From: Carettochelys insculpta
Lineage: Eukaryota; Chordata; Testudines; Carettochelyidae
DNA: 64,000 nt
Assembly (NCBI RefSeq): GCF_033958435.1
Contig: NC_134137.1
Location: forward strand, 242,776,501 to 242,840,500
Direction: 5' to 3'
Part shown: positions 11,277-23,359 of the stretch, in pieces
How the letters are laid out: each line of letters begins with the position of its first letter
How positions within the stretch are numbered: position 1 is the first letter of the stretch
Translations under genes and position numbers: made by a program
The notes under the pieces: generated by a model
The model's input: the letters and a program-made list of their open reading frames with translations, nothing else
Told to the model about the DNA's origin: nothing
The model's database searches: none

Positions 11277-12530
11277 ATGCCTATGATGTTTGCCCACGGT
11301 ATGGATAATAGCAAAGGTTCTTTTGTTATCCCAACAGCACTACTATCACTCCAGAACGACAGCCACTCTGACACCTCGATGTCTTTGGCGAGCCATGAGA
11401 TGACAGATTTATCCAAGGAACGCAGATCAGAGAGGAACAGTACTCTCCTGCCGTACGAACCAAGACCAGGGGAAATAGTCGCAGCCAGCATGGTTTTTGG
11501 GGCATTGTGGTTGTTCTCTGTCTTTGGAAATTCCCTTGTTTGCTTGGTGATCCACAGGAGCAGGAGGACTCAGTCTACCACCAACTACTTTGTGGTATCC
11601 ATGGCTTGCGCCGATCTCCTCATTAGCATGGCGAGTGCTCCATTCGTGCTGCTCCAGTTTGCATCTGGCAGGTGGACACTTGGGAGCATTATGTGCAAGC
11701 TAGTGAGATACTTTCAGTATCTCACCCCAGGTGTCCAGATCTACGTGCTGCTCTCCATCTGCGTAGACAGGTTCTACACCATTGTCTATCCACTGAGTTT
11801 CAAAGTGTCCAGAGAAAAAGCCAAGAAAATGATTGCAGCATCTTGGATCTTAGATGCTGCTTTTGTGTCCCCAGCTTTCTTTTTCTATGGCTCCAGCAGG
11901 GACAACCACTGCAACTTTTTTCTCCCCTATTCTTGGGATGGGACTATCTATAGCATCATCCACCTTTTGGTGAGTTTTTTGATTCCATCCATTTTCATCA
12001 TCCTGTTTTACCAAAAGGTCATCAAATACATTTGGAGGATAGGCACCGATGGCAGAACAGTCAGACGGACCATGAATATAGTCCCAAGGACAAAAGTGAA
12101 AACCATCAAGATGTTCCTGATGTTAAATTTAGTATTTCTGCTCTCATGGCTCCCTTTTTACGTGGTGCAGCTGTGGCACCCCCAGGAGACAGACTACCGA
12201 AAGAGTTCCTTAGTTTTTATGGCTATTACTTGGATATCCTTTAGTTCTTCAGCCTCCAAACCCACCCTGTACTCAGTGTATAATGCAAACTTCAGAAAAG
12301 GGATGAAAGAAACATTTTGCATGTCCTCCATGAAATGCTATCGAAGCAATGCCTACACCATCACCACCAGTTCCAGGATAGCCAAAAAAAATTACGTTGG
12401 AATCTCAGAAATCCCCGCACCAACCAAAACTGTAACCAAAGACTCAATCTATGATTCGTTTGACAGAGAAGCCAAGGAAAAAAAACTTGCCTGGCCTATT
12501 AATTCAAACCCGCCAAATACATTTGTCTAA
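11277..12530 (+). CDS. GPR19: Orphan G-protein-coupled receptor 19
   Basis: This is a seven-helix class A receptor of the plasma membrane that signals through G proteins; its physiological ligand is not firmly settled. Counting from the second methionine (11283) the protein is 415 residues, the length I recall for human GPR19. The ATG at 11277 adds two residues and has an A at -3, so it is given as the start. Visible features are N-glycosylation sites at N25 and N52, helices at about 67-90, 102-125, 138-161, 182-202, 222-244, 276-298 and 308-331, N83 in helix 1, D111 in helix 2, a DRF in place of DRY at 162-164, SWLP at 288-291, and KPTLY at 326-330 where most receptors have NPxxY. C138 and C210 can form the extracellular disulphide. 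The tail ends PINSNPPNTFV, as I recall it for mammals. The coding region is in one exon, intact, with no frameshift. Confidence 0.98.
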   Translation: MPMMFAHGMDNSKGSFVIPTALLSLQNDSHSDTSMSLASHEMTDLSKERRSERNSTLLPYEPRPGEIVAASMVFGALWLFSVFGNSLVCLVIHRSRRTQSTTNYFVVSMACADLLISMASAPFVLLQFASGRWTLGSIMCKLVRYFQYLTPGVQIYVLLSICVDRFYTIVYPLSFKVSREKAKKMIAASWILDAAFVSPAFFFYGSSRDNHCNFFLPYSWDGTIYSIIHLLVSFLIPSIFIILFYQKVIKYIWRIGTDGRTVRRTMNIVPRTKVKTIKMFLMLNLVFLLSWLPFYVVQLWHPQETDYRKSSLVFMAITWISFSSSASKPTLYSVYNANFRKGMKETFCMSSMKCYRSNAYTITTSSRIAKKNYVGISEIPAPTKTVTKDSIYDSFDREAKEKKLAWPINSNPPNTFV

Positions 12531-12790
12531 TTGAGTTGAATAATTATTAGGCACACTGAATCAAAGAGTGTGATCTCATTTTTGAACAGATGTTATTTAC
12601 ATATTTTGCATACAGTTTAAAAGGAGACAAATATATGCTTTATTTTATTAAATGTCTTGATTTTCTTGTATACCTTTTTCTTTAATTTGAGTTACGTTTG
12701 ACTTTTTGGAACAATTATCCTAGAACCACAAAGAGTTTTTTTAAACATCTAACACTGTCTGCATGTAAATAAAAGAAAAATGGCTTTTGA
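12531..12790 (+). other. GPR19: GPR19 3' untranslated region
   Basis: AT-rich sequence after the TAA stop leads to the poly(A) signal at 12768. The end is inferred as 10-30 bases beyond that signal. Confidence 0.6.
12768..12773 (+). terminator. GPR19: poly(A) signal AATAAA for GPR19
   Basis: A canonical AATAAA lies about 240 bases after the stop and is followed within 50 bases by T/G-rich sequence (GTTGACCACTGTGTATAAACGTG). Distal sites cannot be excluded. Confidence 0.65.
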
Positions 12791-13302
12791 CTACTAGCTG
12801 TTGACCACTGTGTATAAACGTGTAAAGCTACCTATGTCCATACTGATTTCTTTTGGTTATTACCTTAATGAGATGATGTTGGACTGTGTTTTGTCTCCTT
12901 GTGGTGACATCTTCCTCAAAAGTGCTCAGTTTAGCTTAACTTTGCTCCTGTGGAAGTTAACAGCAAAACTCACATTGGAGTCAATGAAGCAATTAGCCCA
13001 GCACTAAATGTTTTTGAGTAGCCCTCCACCTCTAGCTAAACAGGTCCTGTTGTGTTTCTTGAGTAAGGAAATATCTCTTTTGTCTTGGGCGCATTAATTT
13101 CTTAGTATTTTTGTGAGCCACTCCTCCCCACCCACCCGCCTACACGCATACATGTGTGGGTTGATGAAAGAAAGGCAAACCAAGATCTTCACCCTTTAAA
13201 CATTTACAAAGGTGAATGACCTTGCACATGGCTAGTCTCACTGAGTTCAATGGAACTGCTCATATGTGGAAAGCTACTCATGAATCTGTGCTCAAGCACT
13301 CT

Positions 13303-13510
13303 GGGTGCGTCTACACTTGCATTCCTCTTTCGAAAGAGGTATGCAAATGCAGTAAATCGAAAATGCAAATGAGGTGAACATGTGCATATTTGGCATCTCA
13401 TTTGCATATTCTAATTTCAGAAGAGCATCTTTTGAAAGAAGAAAGCCAGTGTAGATGCTGCTCTTTCGAAAGTAAACCCCATCTTTGAAAGAATCCTTCT
13501 AATTAAATAA
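13303..13510. mobile_element. Harbinger-type MITE, left half
   Basis: It begins GGGTGCGTCTACACTTGCATT and matches the first half of the complete element at 23986-24397, including TATGCAAATG, GAAAGAAGAAAGC and the internal AGTGTAGATGCTGCTCTTTC. The complementary second half is absent, so the element is truncated near its centre. Confidence 0.75.
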
Positions 13511-16500
13511 AGGCAAATGCTTTCTTCCTCTCACGAGCATCAATGAGGCATATGTGTCTCTGCTCTTCAAAGTTGTCTGTTTGGTCTTTTGCATGCTGCT
13601 GTAGCTGATCTGGTTTTAAACCAGCATGAGTGAGCAATGTTGGCCTTCATGCAGTCTTTATATCTCTTGCAAGACCTACCCTGATTCCTTTTGCCCTGGG
13701 AGAGTTCACCGTAGAAGAGTTGCTAAGGGATTCTTGACTCCTCCATTCGTACGACGTGCCCTGTCCAGCAAAGCTGGGCTGTCAGATTCATGGCTTCGAT
13801 GCTCGTGGTTCACAAGTACCTAACTGACATTTTGGAAGAGACAAATTGGCACGTAGACTTCACAGTCAATAAACAAGGCTTCTGCTCATATCTCTGTACA
13901 TCACAGAACCAAAGACTTCAAGGTATGTCACCAAGGAATGACTAACCCATAGTTTGAAATAAAAGAGGGGGAGTAGTCACTGTCCCAGCCAAGGAAGAAG
14001 GAAAGCAGTGCTTATCCACAATGAGGAATGAAACAGGAGGAGAGCCGTAGTTTCCCCATTTCTCCCTTCCTCCAAACCAAGGTTCCAACTAGTGGTCTGT
14101 CTGTTTTTTTTCTCTTGTCTACAACAAACAGGAAGGTTCAGGAGAAGTGGTAAATAGCCCCTGTCCTTCCAGTAATGCACGTATGTGTGCAATTCCTGGA
14201 GCTGGCTACCCACAGAAAGCACATGAATTGTGTCACCACCTTTAGGAATCAATCTAAGTTTGTGCAGCAAAAATATATGCGCTGCCTGATCAAATCTCCC
14301 TTGTCAGTTCCCAATCTGCAGTCCCAACTCCACAGTCCTAATTCAGCCAAAATGCCCCCTGAAGAGTAGGCCCTGTGTGGGATTAATACAACTGACTTTA
14401 TATACACAAATGCACAAATATACATGTATGTATACAGGCTCACACAAACACATTTGTTTGCAGGGGTTCAATGTTCAACTCTGAAAGTATAAGGACTCCT
14501 TATTCCGCTGCTAGGCAACCATGTAATCATAATTTTAGACATTTCTTTTCTCTGATGATACATAATTACCCACTTGGTGGCACTGTGGACATAGAGCAGA
14601 TCAGTCCAGATGTTAATAATGCCTGTCACAGCTAGGATGTAAGCTTACATGCCAGTTTCATAGTAGCAAGGCAAATAAGAGTTGTTTAAAAATCATGAGG
14701 GCCAAAAAATAGCTGCAGCAGCAAAGGAGAACTTGGTTGATCTCTCTTTGAGGTCAAAATACAGAACATTGTCAAAATGCTGGTTGAAGTTCCAAAACAA
14801 CGTTCACAGTCAACTGAAGGTTATTTTAATTTCTAACCAAAGTCCAGCATACAAGTTGCTTACTTGCTAGCTCAGCACAACCAAACTTTGAATTGATGTT
14901 AACAAAATTATTGGGCAAATACAGCTCAAATCTACTGACTTTGGATTGTTTACCCCAGGGATAAATTTGTCCCATCATGTCTGGAATGCACATGTATTTC
15001 TGGCATGTAGTACAGCTGGGAAATTGCTTCTCATGACAAGACCTTTTCTACAAATACGTGGAGAATAATGGAGATTCTTTATGTAGAAGGTTTGCTCGGG
15101 AGTGAGATGTATATGGCTTGCCTTCTGTAGGTATCAGCATTATAACTGAGAATGTGGCAGTGTATGTGTGTGGATTTAAACCTGACAATGTTGGTTCAAG
15201 GTTCTGTATTAACACCTTTGAAGCATGAAGAGAATTAGATAGTCACAGAATACACTGAGGTGGTAGCAGGTTGAATTTCCCTCACCCCCCCATCAGCATG
15301 CCTCGATTGTTAAGTATGGGGATTGTCTGGATTCATACTAGAGTACTGTAATTTGGTCACGATGATCAGTCCCTCAACAGAAGTTTCTGCCAGGGTCCTT
15401 TCTGATGCTTCTGGTTGTAATATAATTGCTTGTCAGTTAGGTGCTAAAGATTAATCACCAATGCATTTCAAAAACACCTCTGCTCAAGTACTGGATGGCA
15501 GTGAATTTCAGTCATTACTGATTAGGGCCACAGTTGAACTGGTAAAAGGGTCAGGTACTGACCTTCCTTCTTGTAGCTTGCTCAGGCAAAGCTCCATTGC
15601 TTTATTGAAGGCTTTACCTATGAACTGAGGAGAACTTGAAAGACATAATTCTTGCTTGATAAAGTTTTTTAAAGGGGCACTGTTCTTCTATTGTATAAGT
15701 TAATTGTCAGTAATTCCATGGAAGCCAATGGATGTAAAACCAGCATACATGAAATCAGAATCAGACCCTTGGGGTTAAATCCTGATCACTCTGTAGTTAG
15801 GGGCAGAATTTCCATGATTTCAGTGGGAGGAGAATTCCACACTAGATAAAGAGAGCAAAACAAAAGCAAACACCAAAACACAGTAGGGAAAGTATAATTT
15901 AATAAATAATTACCTTTGGCAGCAAACACACTAACCCCCAGGGGAAACACTGCTCAGATGCCACAGCAATTCTGGACTAAGGGCAGATTTTAGTTTCACC
16001 AGGTCCACCAGAGCTTCTGGCTATGTGTCACACCAGTTTTATGCTGGTGTGTCTCCAGAGAAAATAATGCAGCTATAATGGTCTACAGCAGGAGGGGGCA
16101 ACTCCTGGCCTATGGTCTGGATGCCTGGATCCAGACCCGGAGGTTTGAGGCTCCCCTCCATAGCATCCAGCCTGGGGCAAAGAGGAGGGTTTGGAGCTCT
16201 GAGCTTTACAGGCTGGGTCAGGGAAGCCGGTCCAGGTCCAGACTGCAGGGTTTGCCAGGGGACAGAGGTAAGGTGCCACTGCCACTTGCTGTTCCCCCAG
16301 CAACTCTAAGTGGAAAATGGTGTCTTAGTTAAACCAAGATACTGATCAATTTCTAAAAAAACCACAGACTTTTTCTTTCCCTGTAGCACAAGGGGAGAAG
16401 AGGAAAAACAGAACTACAGAGAGGGTTATTGCAAGAATCTCAATCTAAATGTCACTGCAAGAGAGCTTGGTAAGGCTGTTTGAAGCAAAGGCTAGAGGCA

Positions 16501-16513
16501 CAGGGTTTGAACA
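13511..16513. other. non-coding, nothing recognised
   Basis: No gene or conserved domain is seen. At about 16090-16320 a G-rich patch starting CAGCAGGAGGGGGCAACTCC resembles one hAT end, but no partner end was found. Confidence 0.35.
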
Positions 16514-16859
16514 CTATAGCTGTGTCTACACTACCCTGCTATGTTGAAGTAGCAGACACCACATCAAAGAAGCACGCATTGTGTCTACACATGCGGCATG
16601 CTACTTCGAAGTTGAAATCGACGGTGGGCGTGGAGACATCGAAATCACTGTCCCATTGGGAAAATGGGAATAGCACACTACTTCAACGCCCAGCGTCGAA
16701 AAAGGACACGTGTAGACATTCCGCACCCTGCTACTTCAAAATAGCGGGGTCCCCAATGGCGCCAATCAGCTGGGACATGGAAACCTGCTGTCCAGCCCCT
16801 GCAGGACTCTATGGTCTGTGCACGCAGCAGCTCTTAAAGCCACATGGACCAGGAAACCC

Positions 16860-17520
16860 CCTGGCAGGAAGCTGAGAGCATGCAGGCAGCAGCCCCCACG
16901 CATGCTATCCCTGCACGCCTCAGCATGACCCCCAGCACGGCAGACAGTGGCATGGCCAGGACCCAGGCAGGTCAGGAGCCCCAGGGCTCCCCCTCCAAGC
17001 ACATCCAAGGCTCTCAGTGGTTCAGCCAGGGGAAAGAAGCAGGGCTCCTCCTGGACCAACACCAAGCTCCACGACGTGATGGGGCTCTGGGGTGAGGAGG
17101 AGGTGTTCCGCATAATGGGGAGCAAGCGGCGAAACATGGCTGCATTCGTCGGGCTGGCCAAGAGCCTGACTGCCTGGGATCACCCTGCCCCCCACTCCTG
17201 ACCAGCTCAAGAGCAAAGTGAAGCAGTTGTGGCAGGGTTACACCTGGGCTCTGGACTCAGCCAGCTGGTCAGGAGCCGCCCCTGCCACTTTCCCCTATTA
17301 CCAAAAGCTCAGGGCCATCCTGGGGCCATCCTGGGGCCCTGGGACACCTCCTCCCTGCCAGCCGTCCTCAACACCATGGCCGAGAAGCCCCAGCAGGTTG
17401 CAGAGCAGGAGCCGGGATCACAGGCCAGCCCCACACCACCAGGGCCAGAGCCAGAGCCAGGCAGGGAGGCCGTCCAACAAGGAGGGGGGCTGGTAATGGA
17501 CCTCCTCTCCCACCTCTCCA
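16860..17520 (+). pseudogene. Harbinger Myb/SANT-like protein, frameshifted
   Basis: The readable domain starts with a W/T helix (SSWTNTKLHDVMGLWGEEEV, near 17045-17105) and continues with KRRNMAAFVGLAKSL. A one-base slip in the C run near 17186-17193 moves the reading frame. The domain then goes on as TPDQLKSKVKQLW and ends FPYYQKLRAILG. This is the usual pattern of the Myb-like partner that brings Harbinger transposase to the nucleus and the element ends. The tail is rich in P and Q. The start was not resolved. Confidence 0.8.
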
Positions 17521-17949
17521 GTCAGGCATCCACAAGATAGGCATCCCCCAGCGTCAGCGGTGGACCCTCAGGCATGTTCCCCACAGGGCACACACCCTGG
17601 GACATGGGGTGGGGGCACCATACACAACAAGGGGCCCCCCATACCCTCAGCAGACCCCAGCCTGCCCAGGCCCAGACAGACCACAGCCCTGGGACAGTGA
17701 CCCAGCCGCCAGTGCCCATCAGCACCCCTCCTGTGCCCCTCTATTCCTGCCTGGAGTGATGGGCCAGTGGCCAGGCCGTCCAAGTGCCTCCCCATAAATG
17801 GTTGACCCCCGCCCCCCGCCGTAAAAAGTTGACCACCCCCATGTACATAGTTTTCTGCACTGCTGTTGGTTACAAGCACGTTTTAGTCTAAGGTGCACTT
17901 GTTCACAATATAGATACAGTTCTGCTCTCCCACACCCCCGTACGCTATG

Positions 17950-19110
17950 TGCTCATTGCAGGGGCAGCACGCTGGGAGCGGGAAGGAGTGTGCAGGAGGC
18001 CCACTGAGGGTGGCCAGGGCAGTGCTCACTGTGGCCTCTGCTTGAAGTACTGCTGCAGGGCCTCCTGCATGTGGACCCCTGCTTGGTGGGCCTGGCTACT
18101 GGGGGGGCCGGCCTTGACCACCCATCCCTGCATGTAGGCCTCCCCCGTACTCTCCACAGTGTTGTGAAGCATACAGCAGACACCCATGTCCTGAGGGAGG
18201 TTGAGGACGCCCACATCCAGACAGGTGAGGAGGCCGCGCCACCACCCCTTCAGGAAGTCTAAGGTGCGTTCAGCCACCTGGTGGGCATGGTTGGGCTGTC
18301 CAATGAACTGCTCCTGGCTGGCAGTGAGGTGATCCGTGTATGGCCGCATCAGCTGGAGCAGGTAATGCTGCGTCAGCCACCAGGCAGAGGGGCACCATGG
18401 TGTCCCCCAGTGGGATCTCCCTCTGGGGGACATAGGTCCTCACCTCCAGCTGGCAGCACAGACCCAAGCTGCAGAAGACCTACGCTTTGTGGGTGCAGCC
18501 GGGCCAGCCCATGTACATGTCCTGGAACTGGCCCCGGCTGTCCACCATGGCCTGCAGAACCACGGAATAGCAGCCCTTCTGGTTTATGTACTATCCCCCA
18601 CTGTACTCCGGAGCACAGATGGGGATGTGGGTCCCATCGAGGGCTGCAAAGCAATTCAGGAACCCCAGTGCGGAAAAGCCCACAACGGCTGCATCCAGGT
18701 CTCTGGTGCGGATGACCCTCTGCAGTAGCAGGGTGTTCAGGGTGCAGACCACCTACAGGGAAGGGACATAAGCACCCGCGAGGGTGTGCCAGGCTCCACT
18801 CCCCAGTTCCTCTCCCCAGGTTCCCCACACCCCTGGTGGGTGCGCGCCCAGGCCTCCTTACATCCATGATGAGAGCCCCAGTTGTGGCCCTCTCCACACC
18901 GAATTGGTGTCCCATGGAGCGGTAGCTGTCTGGAGTGGCCAGCTTCCAGACAGCTATCATGAACCTCTTCTCCACGGAGGGAGGGCCACATCCAGGTGTT
19001 CTGGTGTCTCAGAGTGGGGGTCAGCCACTGGCAGAGCTCCAGGAAGGTCTGCCGCCTCCTCCGGAAATTCCAGAGCCACCCATCATCGTCCCACTCCCCC
19101 GCGATAAGTC
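17950..19110 (-). pseudogene. Harbinger DDE transposase, broken
   Basis: Read on the minus strand, the N-terminal part gives AVWKLATPDSYRSMGHQFGV. It is followed by an intron at 18753-18861 with good signals (GTAAGG donor, CCCTGTAG acceptor). Exon 2 gives the first catalytic aspartate in ALDGTHIPI. A stop near 18590 (YSGG*YIN), another near 18483, and frame changes near 18430-18470 and 18975-18990 break the gene. The region after the last frame change reads VAERTLDFLKG and CCMLHNTVE, the third catalytic block and the conserved tail. It is a DDE_Tnp_4/HARBI1-like family member acting in cut-and-paste transposition. Confidence 0.85.
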
Positions 19111-19677
19111 ACTCCCACCACTCAGAGCTGGTGGGGTGGCTCCAGAGCCAGCAAGGCACCTGAGTGGGGGGCGCCAGGAGGGCCTGAGGGTCTGGGGTGT
19201 CCTCTTCTGCCCCTGGGGAGGGCTCCCCTGCCAGGAGCTGCTGGATGATCACCTGTGCCATGGCTCACGGGGCACTCACTCCACTGGTGGCAGCCAGCAG
19301 GGTGTCAAGCTGCTGCTGCTCCACGTTTGTTCCTGCGGGCACTGTGTCTGCAGAGCTTGTGGCAGCCTGGCTGTCCTCGTGCTGTGCAGGCCAAGTGTGC
19401 TTGGGAGAGGCCCTTTAGGGGAGCGGCTTGCTGTGGCCCTGGAAGGGCTTGTCCACCCTGCGACCCCATCTGCAGCCTTTCCTGGCCCCTTATTTTGAAA
19501 GAGGCTGTTTGTATGGGTGGACGCTGCCTTCCCGCATCCAGGGTGGCCTCTTTTGACAAGCCACATCTCTATTTCAATATTGTATGTCAACAGCACCAAC
19601 TCTGGCACATGTATAGACAGTAGGTGTTGATGTAGTGTCTTTCAATGTCTCTACTTCGAAAGACGCTACTTCAAAGT

Positions 19678-19727
19678 AGCACTCTAGTGTAGACGTAGCC
19701 TATAGGCTACGTCTACACTAGAGTGCT
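19678..19727. repeat. 50-bp perfect palindrome of abutting Harbinger ends
   Basis: Two 23-base arms (19678-19700 and 19705-19727) are exactly complementary around a central TATA. The left arm is the right terminus of Harbinger copy 1. The right arm repeats that terminus in the opposite direction, and the match stops after GAGTGCT. No second element follows. Confidence 0.92.
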
Positions 19728-21483
19728 TGAGTCATCTTACTGCTCCAGGCTGTTTGCAAGGCATTCGCAGATATCTGAGACTTATTTATGCGCTTGTTAG
19801 CAGTCCTACCTTGCACTGCCTCCTGGGCCCTATTTAGCTTTTCAGAGGTTTCAGGCAACAAAATGGACATCCAATCAGCATATAATGGGTAGGTAACATA
19901 GTAGACTGTTGCAGAGCTAGTTTACAGCAACCAAGCCACTCTGCACTGGATAGGGACAGATGGAAGGAAATAGTGAGAGAGAGGCATCAGACACCAACGG
20001 GTGTTGAGCCCATGGTTGTTGATGATGATGATGATGAATCACCATATGCAATACCAATGATGGCTAAGAAAAGTAGTAGATGTGCAAAATACCCTAAAAG
20101 CCTGCTGCAGAGGCTGTCGTCTTTACAGGTATTTCTATTTCCATCATAAACTTTCTGTATTTTTTTCTTCTTTTTAATTCTATGAAACAGAACTTTTTTC
20201 CTTGGGAACATTTTATGTCTTTCATGTTCCCTAGACGTCCTACTGACTTCAATGTTAAACACTTGTACCTATAAAGACTATGCCTAGGAAGTCACAGTCT
20301 GAGCCTATTCTCATTAACATTGATGACAAAACTCCCATTGACTTCACGTGCAGCAGACCTTCAAAATGAGAGAAGACAAATAAAATATACATATTGGCTC
20401 AAACAGAAGTTGCTCTAAGCAGGTTGTTTCTTCATGAGACATCAGGACTAGCTTGGTTTTGTGTATCGGACTCCATCTCCCACAAAAGCTGGAAATTCAG
20501 ACAAGCGGGTTTTCATGATGTCTTCTCTGATCTGGTCAGTCCCCGGGTGTTATTTTTTAACATTGATTTGCTGGATTTAAATCCCCGGACTTGTTCTTTC
20601 AAACAGTAGTTTGATTAAAGCTGTCAGTCTGAATGGAATCATTATGTCTCCTGCTTTGAGATCATGCCATCTCCACCAATGGAAGATCATGAGGCTGCAT
20701 TACTCAACTCATGTCAGCTCTCGTTGCTGTGAAACTGTTAACAGTTCTTCCATTGAGGTCAATGAATGAAAGTACATGAGCTATCCCCTTTAACTGTGGC
20801 TCCTTGGCAAGGCAGCGTGGCTCTATCTGTCAACGCATACCAAACAAAACCTTAATCAGTGCATCCTTAATGCTGAGATGTCCCAGTATATTGTACTACC
20901 GTACAGAGCATTGCAGAACTGGGTATGCAGAATAACTCTCAAACCATAACAAATCCTTAAGGAAAAGAGTAACAGCACTAACAGGAAGGGACTAGGGGGC
21001 TGTTTTGTTTTCAGGCTTGATCTATCATTTTAAATGTTGGGAGCCATGGAAGAGTCTATCTGCAATCACTAAACCTGCCGTTTGAACGAATGGTCTGGTA
21101 GATATAATTTAAAACTCAAAGTGCTTTTCAAGCCACAAAGGCTCACTAATGGGTCTGAAACCACAATAGTCTTCAGTTTTTTTCTTTTACAGACTATATT
21201 TGGAGGTATTTTTCCCCAAAAAAGTTTGTAAACCAAAACAATAAGGATGAAGAAAATATCTATTACAAGTAATTCACAGTTCGGAATACATCACCACCAT
21301 ATCAGCATAAACGTGCTTTGGCTGGGATACCTTATTTCACTTAAGAAATTAGATTAATCTTTGCTAGCAAAAGTACTTTTTTGCTGGTGACACAAGGAAG
21401 GTTTGTCTATAGAGCTACATGTCCACCACTTATACAGGCAATTTTTTTTTCTTAAAGGCCATTTACAAACTGTGTCAGCTACC
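19728..21483. other. non-coding, nothing recognised apart from a short microsatellite
   Basis: Only the GAT run at 20018-20037 stands out. Sequence from about 20400 to 21480 looks like ordinary unique non-coding DNA. Confidence 0.4.
20018..20037. repeat. GAT trinucleotide microsatellite
   Basis: Five to six GAT units occur in a row. Confidence 0.85.
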
Positions 21484-21676
21484 TTAGGGCCCAAAGTTTG
21501 GTTCTATTAAAAAAAGCATCTGAACACAACTGTCCTTGAGTTTGTAGGTATCAATCAATAACTCCTTCATACATTAAAGGAACAAGAAAACACAGGGCAC
21601 AATAAAAGGCAAGCAACTGTTCCTTTAATGCATGGGGGAGATTTTTTTTTTAATGAACCAAACTTTGGGCCCTAAG
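21484..21676. repeat. two-tier fold-back, unclassified
   Basis: The outer arms 21484-21515 (TTAGGGCCCAAAGTTTGG and on) and 21644-21676 are complementary over about 32 bases with one unpaired base. Inner arms CATTAAAGGAACA (21572-21584) and TGTTCCTTTAATG (21618-21630) are exactly complementary. No GTCTACAC, CAGTG or TA-type termini are seen. Confidence 0.75.
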
Positions 21677-21805
21677 ATAACTAGTGATTGCAAGCTCCTC
21701 ACACTGTTCTTCTGCTGGGGCTATAGGAATTCTCATATAACATGATTTATTCGTATCCTCAACTTCAATAGAAAGTGCAGACAGAGAAACTCCACTCTCT
21801 CACTG

Positions 21806-22244
21806 TCAATGTATCTACACTTCAGTGATCCTTCAAAAGAAGTTCTTCCAGAAGAGATCTTCCTAAAAAACTTCTTTTGAAAGATCATGTCCATGCACAA
21901 AAAAAGTGGATCGAAAGATCGATCCGCTCTTTCAGTAGAGAGCATCCGCACAGTCCCCGCTCTTTCAAAAGAACAAGCCAGGGATCAAAAAAGCTGGCAC
22001 CATGAGGCCTTCTCTTTTGAAAGAAGGGCCTCACAAAGCTTCTACGCATGCTCTTTTTTTTTAAAAAGAATCTTTCAGGAAAAGGTGCTCTTCCTCATCT
22101 GGGAGAGGAAGAGCGGAGCCAGAAAAAGGGCCACAGTCTTTCCATTTCACAGTGAAAGAGCACATTTTGTGTTTAGATGCTCCGTGGGCTTTTTCGAAAA
22201 AGGCCCAGCTTTTCCAAAAAAACTTCCTAGCATAGATGTAGCCT
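21806..22244. mobile_element. Harbinger-type MITE, CTTTTGAAAG-rich
   Basis: The ends are inverted (TGTATCTACACTTCAG against the complement of AGCATAGATGTAGCCT). The interior has many TCTTTTGAAAGA/TTTCGAAAAA units, paired GAGGCCTTCTC/GAAGGGCCTC blocks and CTTCCTCATCTGGGAGAGG. It is non-coding. Confidence 0.65.
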
Positions 22245-23057
22245 GCTTTACTGCTCCGACTTACAGGCTACCTATAAGAAGCCAGCCTTAAAACTAAACT
22301 ATATAATGTGTTTGTGAAGAGGTGTTGCAAGAGCCATTTCTGAGGATGCTTCTCCCATAGTCCCTGGGGGCATTTTGTCTACCTTAGCACTCTAAGCAGA
22401 ATGCCTTCAGCCACCCCTGGTTTCAAGTTACAAGTCTATAAGCCAAAATGCAGCCCATCGTACTCTTCTGAGATGTGCTACAGAAATATTATCACGTCAA
22501 GTTTTCTATGACAATCATCATGTATTTGAAACTTTTTATCATGTATTTAGAGTTTACCTGAAAAGCTTCTGCTATAAAGGATAAACTCATACAGACTGAC
22601 AAAAATGACCTTATATGAATGGGTGAGTAGATTTTTTTTCATTATGCACGTCTTTGTTTCACTTTATCTGTTTAACATTCATGAAAGATGATGGCTTGAC
22701 TGCACTGGAGACTATTTCAGCTGCAACACTTACCCTCCCATGCCCTAAATGTGGGCTACAAAGTTTGATAAAGACCCCAGAAGAGAGACACAAACAATTC
22801 ATTCAACAGGAAGTATAAAATGCTGCCAGATTCACACCATTAATTGTAAATTGCTTGTTATACAGCCTTCATGTCACAGTTCTTTATTTTGAAGTAAATA
22901 ATTTTCAGCACTAAAAGAGGTGGGCATTAAATTCATGTGGGGGGCGGGGAGGAGCGTTGGGACTAAAATGAAAAATGCGCCTCAAAAAAGGTGACTTTGA
23001 GAGGAGCCATTTGGAGCAGACTAGGTACTACTAGTAGGTTACAGCACTTAACGTTGC
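22245..23057. other. non-coding, nothing recognised
   Basis: AT-rich unique sequence with no gene or repeat boundary identified. Confidence 0.4.
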
Positions 23058-23065
23058 CTCACAAA

Positions 23066-23359
23066 CAGGCCTGCTGACAGGGGACTGGGGGGAGGGCAAA
23101 GGGGGCTGTAGCCCCCAGGTCCAGCATTTCAAAAGGGCCCAGAACTCCAGAGCCAGTGGCCGGAGCTCCAGTACCTTTTGAAACACCATGCAGCACTGTT
23201 CCACCACTCCATGTGCGGTTCTGTGGTAGCATGGGGAGGGGCCAGGGCTGACTGCCCTAACCTCCGCCTCTTGTGAGCTTGGCCCCACCCATTTTGGGGC
23301 AGGGGCCACATCCCCCTCCCATCTTGCCGCTGGGTCCATGGAGGCTGTTGACACCCCTG
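23066..23359. mobile_element. hAT-type MITE with exact 8-bp TSD
   Basis: It is flanked by identical CTCACAAA copies (23058-23065 and 23360-23367). It begins CAGGCCTGCTGACAGGGG and ends TGTTGACACCCCTG; read inward the second end is CAGGGGTGTCAACA. It is GC-rich inside, with no coding potential. Confidence 0.8.

Larger units (their letters stand above)
16517..19699. mobile_element. Two-gene PIF/Harbinger transposon, copy 1
   Basis: The left end TAGCTGTGTCTACACTACC and the right end AGTGTAGACGTAGC are inverted, with CTA on both sides (16514-16516 and 19700-19702). Inside are a Myb/SANT-like gene on plus and a DDE transposase gene on minus, transcribed towards each other. Both are broken by frameshifts and stops, so the copy is not autonomous. 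Confidence 0.88.

Noticed and set aside
16844..19623. More than 20 overlapping ORFs on both strands
   Set aside because: Shadow frames of the GC-rich Harbinger copy 1; only the Myb-like and transposase readings show family motifs.
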